From contig DATGOL010000126.1 in the NCBI GenBank assembly GCA_035306065.1, positions 1 through 6,911 on the forward strand: a stretch of 6,911 bases of DNA, read 5' to 3'. This DNA comes from JBBQHX01 sp035306065. GTDB taxonomy: Bacteria > Gemmatimonadota > Gemmatimonadetes > Gemmatimonadales > Gemmatimonadaceae. The notes under the pieces are model-generated. The model was not told the origin of the DNA, ran no database searches, and worked only from the letters and a program-made list of their open reading frames with translations. Positions 6,873 to 6,911 of the stretch are shown piece by piece; the stretch's first letter is position 1, and each line of letters begins with the position of its first letter. The position numbers were made by a program, and so were the translations under genes.

Positions 6873-6890
6873 ATAACTATATAGTGTTAT
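6873..6890. promoter_or_regulatory. Palindromic operator-like element over the -10 box
   Basis: The minus strand reads ATAAC, then 8 nt, then GTTAT, a perfect 5-bp inverted repeat. A 10-bp perfect palindrome, ACTATATAGT (6885-6876), is nested in it one base off centre. It overlaps the proposed -10 box, so a bound protein would block RNA polymerase. AT-rich imperfect palindromes of this kind are typical binding sites of ArsR/SmtB-family repressors, several of which sense metals, metalloids or reactive sulfur. Assigning the element to that family is inference, and no regulator gene is in the window. Confidence 0.5.
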
Positions 6891-6903
6891 TTGGGGTTGG
6901 CAA
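6876..6903 (-). promoter_or_regulatory. Sigma70-type promoter of the efflux operon
   Basis: On the minus strand, TTGCCA (6903-6898) followed after 16 nt by TATAGT (6881-6876) fits a housekeeping sigma-factor promoter. Transcription would start near 6869, leaving a leader of about 25 nt before the TolC-family start codon. The stretch is conspicuously AT-rich against the GC-rich surroundings. It is the only good promoter candidate in the window, since all other junctions are overlaps or very short gaps. The boxes were found by eye and no start site is known. Confidence 0.55.
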
Positions 6904-6911
6904 GGGTTTTG

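Noticed and set aside
6880..6885. A plus-strand TATAGT in the palindrome that might serve a divergent promoter toward a gene right of the window
   Set aside because: The palindrome provides the box on both strands, but no TTGACA-like sequence sits 16-18 nt upstream on the plus strand (around 6857-6863).

Overview
The window holds one tightly packed operon of six genes. All six are on the minus strand and read from right (about 6900) to left (about 5). The DNA is GC-rich (roughly 60-65% by eye), uses GTG as well as ATG starts, and encodes a complete tripartite envelope pump, so the host is a diderm (Gram-negative-type) bacterium. The PG0541-like gene behind the permease suggests Bacteroidota or relatives, but the base composition would suit a high-GC relative such as Gemmatimonadota better. 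That placement is a guess from composition and family recall, not a demonstration.

Layout in order of transcription: a short AT-rich promoter with a palindromic, operator-like element over the -10 region (6873-6903); a TolC-type outer-membrane channel (5476-6843); a periplasmic adaptor (4367-5479); a large RND inner-membrane permease (1038-4364); a small protein of the PII-like/PG0541 transporter-associated type (751-1041); a two-helix DUF2892/YgaP-like membrane protein (493-726); and a rhodanese domain fused to a C-terminal membrane hairpin (5-496). Junctions are GTGA (4-nt overlap), a 2-nt gap, ATGA (4-nt overlap), a 24-nt gap and GTGA (4-nt overlap). The whole set is therefore almost certainly co-transcribed and largely translationally coupled.

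The first three genes build a continuous inner-to-outer-membrane efflux channel. The permease has the double-aspartate proton-relay signature of drug-type (HAE) RND proteins rather than the heavy-metal (HME) signature, so the substrate is probably organic or unknown. The fourth gene resembles small ferredoxin-fold proteins found directly behind this type of RND pump and may regulate it. The last two genes carry sulfur-transfer and YgaP-type membrane modules. They tie the pump to sulfane-sulfur, thiol or metalloid stress, in line with an ArsR/SmtB-like operator at the promoter. No regulator gene lies in the window; one may lie just beyond position 6911.

There are no RNA genes, mobile elements, CRISPR arrays or terminators that I can support. 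There is no gene-free stretch over 300 bases; the longest is the 68-nt promoter region at the right edge. The operon may continue left of position 1, since no terminator is seen after the last gene.
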